From Lasiosphaeris hirsuta (lineage: Eukaryota; Ascomycota; Sordariomycetes; Sordariales; Lasiosphaeriaceae), in NCBI GenBank assembly GCA_030549175.1, contig JAUKUA010000005.1:1922001-1986000 (forward strand): DNA of 64,000 nucleotides. The letters run 5' to 3'. This document shows positions 60,628 through 64,000 of the stretch, piece by piece (positions within the stretch are counted from its first letter, which is position 1; every line of letters starts with the position of its first letter). Under the pieces are notes generated by a model, which was not told the DNA's origin, made no database searches, and saw only the letters and a program-made list of their open reading frames with translations. The position numbers were made by a program, and so were the translations under genes.

Positions 60628-62171
60628 TCATGCCGCCATGTTGACGTGGATGCTCTTGATGTTGTAGTACGCCGAAAGTCCAGCCTCGCCTAGCTCTCGT
60701 CCAATTCCCGACTGCTTCACGCCTCCAAATGGAATCCTAAAGTCAGAATCATTGCTGCTGTTGATCCATACCATGCCAGCCTCGATTTCTCGAGCAACCC
60801 TGTGCGCCCGCACAAGGTCCTTGGTGAATAAAGCAGCTCCGAGGCCATAGGCCGAGTCATTGGCGAGTTCAACGGCCTCCTCCTCCGTCTTAAACGACAC
60901 TAGGGCCACACAAGGGCCAAAAATCTCTTCTTGGAAAATCTTCATGGTGGGCTTCACATTGGCGAAGACGGTTGGTGCGATGAAGAAGCCCTTGCCCTGC
61001 TGGGGTGCTGGCTCGCCGCCCAACATGAGCGTTGCACCCTCCTCTTTGCCGGCTTTGATGAAGCCAAGTACTCGCTCGTACTGGGCTTTAGTGACCTGTG
61101 GTCCCTGGAAAGTAGATTTCTCGAACGGGTCGCCGATCACCGAGATCTCCTGCACTTTCGCCTTGAACCTCTCGACAAAACTGTCATAGATGGCTTCGTG
61201 GATCAGAATTCGCGAGGTAGCCGTGCAAATTTGCCCTTGGTTGCTCATGATACCTCCATGTGACCATGTCGCGGCGAGCTCCATATCCGCATCCTCAAAC
61301 ACAATAAGCGGCGACTTGCCTCCTGTTTCAAGGGTGATATTTTTCATCGTGCCAGCAGCCATCTTCATGATCTCCTTTCCGGTCGTGGTGCTGCCGGTAA
61401 AGGCAATTTTGTCCACCTTGGGGTGTTGCACTAGGGCGGCCCCGGCTTCTCTGCCATAGCCGTTAATCACATTCACAACTCCGGGCGGGAAGCCAGCCTC
61501 CTTGATGAGCTTGGCAAGATACAGCATCGAGAGGGGGGTTTGCTCGGCAAGCTTGAGGACGACCGTGTTTCCACAACACAAGGCCGGTCCAAGCTTCCAG
61601 GCGGCCATGTCCAAGGGGTAGTTCCAGGGAATGATTTGGCCGCAAACCCCCAGGGGCTCCTTGACGGTGTAGGCAAACTTAGCAGGGCCAACATCAATGA
61701 CCTGGCCAAAGTTCTTGTCGGCATAGCCAGCATAGTACCGTAAGACGTTTACAACCTCGGGTACATTCTCGCTAAGGGCCGTGGCATACGGCTTGCCGTT
61801 ATCGAGACACTCGATGGTGGCCAGCGTCTCAGCATTCTCAGCGACCAGATCAGCCAGCTTCGACATCAATGCGCCGCGCTCGGTGCCGGACAGCGACTTC
61901 CACGAGGGGTCCTTGAAGGCATTGCGGGCCGCATTCACGGCAAGGTCGACATCGTCAGGGGTTGCGGCAAAGACTGAACAGATCTCTTCCTCGGTTCTAT
62001 GCTGCTAATTAGCAACTAGGGGCGGGGACTATTATACAAGGAAAGACCGTACACGGGGTTGATGGAGACTATTTTGGAGTCGTTGTTGCTCTTGACAAAC
62101 TCGTTGTTGATGAATAGCCCCAAGGGCTGGGTCCACTTCTTGCCGTTCGGCGCGGTAAGCTCGACCTCCAT
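60628..62171 (-). CDS. NAD(P)-dependent aldehyde dehydrogenase
   Basis: Two exons (62053-62171, 60628-61996; 56-nt intron GTACGG..TAG) join to 495 aa, the typical ALDH length. N-terminus MEVELTAPNGKKWTQPLGLFINNEF lacks a mitochondrial presequence, so a cytosolic enzyme is likely. Visible elements: IIPWNYPLDMAAWKLGPALCCGNTVVLK (cofactor site), FTGSTTTGKEI (Rossmann loop), LETGGKSPLIVF (general base Glu), GQICTATSRI (catalytic Cys) and EEIFGPCVALVSF. It oxidises aldehydes to acids. The residue after the active Cys is Thr-Ala-Thr rather than the more usual Cys-Ala-Asn or similar, so the substrate may differ from acetaldehyde. The NDSDFRIPFGGVKQSGIGREL segment is near the C-terminus. It is divergent from the LMBR1-like gene across 0.85 kb. 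Confidence 0.93.
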
Positions 62172-63025
62172 GTTAGGCCTGGTTCTGGACTTTCGGGCGT
62201 TTGTGAAGTGGGAGAAGGTGCGTAGAAACCCAAGTTGTAGGAGCTTCTGGTTTGATGTCAGCCTCCAGACGTGCGAGGTCTGGGGGAGGACTGCCATCTT
62301 ATCTAGCCAACTCGACCCCTCGCAGCCGTGAGTTACCTTGGGCAGGCGCGAGGTGCTCAACCCCTCCTCTGAAATCGCCTCAGCACGCGGGTGTAAGTGA
62401 TAAGCTGTTGCACAAGGGCGGGGAGCCTGCCTCGACCCTGTTTCTCTTGCGTGAACCCTCCCCAACGGGGAACAAGTGCCTGCTACGGTTGCGCTACGGC
62501 TACTCCCGCCCAGGACTTTTTTCCCCTTTTGAGCCGCGCAGGTGTGGGGATTTGACACATCAATCCTTTCACCCTAACCCTGCACCGTTCATAAGGACAC
62601 CCTTCTCTGCTGCAACCTCCCATCAAGCCAGTAGACCTGGTCGAGTCAGGTGGTGTCCAGTGGTCTTCCAACCCTGCTCGCGGGAGATCTTCCATGTGTA
62701 TCGCATAGGCATTATTGTTATCGACCGCACGAGGCTGCGCTGCAGATGCACGTCACATGGAAGCCACACTGCCTTCGAGCACGAACAGCATTTTGTCCAA
62801 TCAAGGAGGGCTGCTTGCTGTGGGACCCACCCGAGTTGCCTGCCCAGAGCCTGGCCGTGTGGTGTGACATAATTAGACCCTCCGCCAAGACTTGTTCCGA
62901 CTCCAACTCCGAATGCCTTCGTGCCTCCAACCTCCCTCACTCAGCAACAATTCCCTTGCCTGTTTTTGCTCCGTCGCAACAATAGCAACGCCTCGGGCGC
63001 ATATGCCCTGCAAACTTCGCCCATC
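62172..63025. other. Divergent promoter region
   Basis: About 850 bp between the aldehyde dehydrogenase (-) and LMBR1-like (+) starts. It must contain both promoters. Open frames here are compositional. Confidence 0.5.
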
Positions 63026-64000
63026 ATGATGGAGCCATCAACGTCGCCGTCGCCGGTGCCGTCCGAGATATTCGCCCTCGTCATCCTCCTCGTCATCTCG
63101 ATTGTCGTCCTCTTCATTCTCCGATACTACCTACCGTTACGAACGACGCCAGCATATCTGCTGGTACCCGTTTTCTTCGCTCTATGGCTACCCGCCAGCA
63201 TGGTTCTTTTGGTTCCAATAGACCTCGCATCTACTGCCATCGGCGATGACATAGCTGCACGGGGCATTTGGCTTGAGGCCGCTCCCTTGCGTGTCTCCTG
63301 GAGGCTCACGTACTGGCTGACGTTTTCTCTGACTTGGTATGCCTTCTCTAAACCCCCATGAATCTTCAGTGGCACCCCTTCCTAACAAAAACTAAAGGTT
63401 CATTCTGCCGATCCTTGCCGAGTACTCCGACTCGGGCTATCGTGAACCCAAGGGCAAGATCCTCGATTCCCTTCACGCAAATGCCCAATATTACGCCATC
63501 GTTTTCGGCTCCGGGGCTGCCGGTCTCATTTATGTCCTCATCTCGTACGGCCACTTTTCTGAGTCGTTGAAGAGCACAGTCATGGCTCTCGCATACTGCT
63601 GGGGTTTGATACTAGCCATTTACCTTATGGGACACGGTTTGGTTGCCATCCCCCGACGCCTCCTCCGGGATGCCAATGCCAGCGGTCGCCTACGCAGGAT
63701 TCAATCACAAGCCCCCAAGACCTACGAGCAAATGGAGGATGCCGAAATGGACCTCGAGGATCTTGAGATGCAGGTGTCTGAACTCAGCCGCCGCAAGGGT
63801 GGGAGCGTCACCCTCTTCCAGGACTGGATCGAAGAGTTGGTTGACCTGACGAACCTTCCCGAGCAACCAGCTAGCGCGCGTGTGATCCGAGGCTCCGGTG
63901 ACAACAGCAAGATTCTGCCCACTGTGATCACCGAGAAGTATATGGCCGAACTCACCCGACGGCTTGTGAGGGCAAAGCATGCCCGGTCTCGATACGTGAA
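63026..64000 (+). CDS. LMBR1-family multi-span membrane protein (partial, cut at window end)
   Basis: Exon 1 (63026-63336) starts MMEPSTSPSPVPSEIFALV and encodes three membrane spans, with RYYLPLRTTPAYLLVPVFFALWLPASMVLLVP and LRVSWRLTYWLTFSLTW. A 61-nt intron (GTATGC..AAG) leads to exon 2 from 63398, FILPILAEYSDSGYREPKGKILDSL, two further spans (AIVFGSGAAGLIYVLISYG; MALAYCWGLILAIYLMGHGLVAIPRRLL), then a cytosolic segment with a Glu/Asp-rich helix (EQMEDAEMDLEDLEMQVSELSRRKGG). The start and WR.LYW/LAEYxDSG motifs are those of the LMBR1 (limb region 1) domain family, whose fungal members are uncharacterised membrane proteins. The frame is open to the window edge, so the C-terminal half lies outside. 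Confidence 0.9.

Overview
The window is nuclear DNA of a filamentous ascomycete (Pezizomycotina). A Sordariomycete is my best guess, from the overall look of the proteins. Genes carry few, short spliceosomal introns (about 50-120 nt) with GTAAGT/GTATGT-type donors and CTAAC-like branch points. Coding regions are GC-biased, leaders are pyrimidine-rich, and the protein set (Sar1, Sec12, mitochondrial ATP synthase delta, Rbg1, CE4 chitin deacetylase with CBM18 modules, DUF5672 proteins) is eukaryotic and fungal. I see no operons, phage, CRISPR, rRNA or convincing tRNA.

Layout: 1-7.5 kb holds no gene I can support. 7.6-22.6 kb is a dense block: Rbg1/DRG1 GTPase (-), a very large Hos4-like ankyrin protein (-), an ALKBH6-like dioxygenase (+) that converges within 28 bp on a Dfg10/SRD5A3-like polyprenol reductase (-), an uncharacterised Cys-rich protein gene with an in-frame stop (-), and ATP synthase delta (-). 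After a 4.7 kb gap come an uncharacterised acidic/RS-rich protein (+), Sar1 (+) and a Tgl-type patatin lipase (+). Two small GPI-anchor-type surface proteins (-) follow at 35.9-39.5 kb. After another 4.8 kb gap come a C2H2 zinc-finger regulator (+) and a multimodular chitin deacetylase (-) with a one-frame break. Two DUF5672 paralogues lie head to head at 52.7-57.2 kb. The right end holds Sec12 (-), an aldehyde dehydrogenase (-) and the start of an LMBR1-family membrane protein (+) cut by the window edge.

Shared biology: Sar1 and its exchange factor Sec12 (COPII budding from the ER) are both here, about 27 kb apart. The polyprenol reductase supplies dolichol for glycosylation. The two GPI-type proteins and the chitin deacetylase are secretory cargo acting at the wall. 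Most genes are ordinary housekeeping genes. The points worth a second look are gene-structure oddities (microexons, a GC-AG intron, two frame or stop defects) and the divergent DUF5672 pair. I found no clear new multi-gene system. Exon boundaries were derived by hand from splice motifs, reading-frame continuity and recalled family conservation, without alignments or transcripts.
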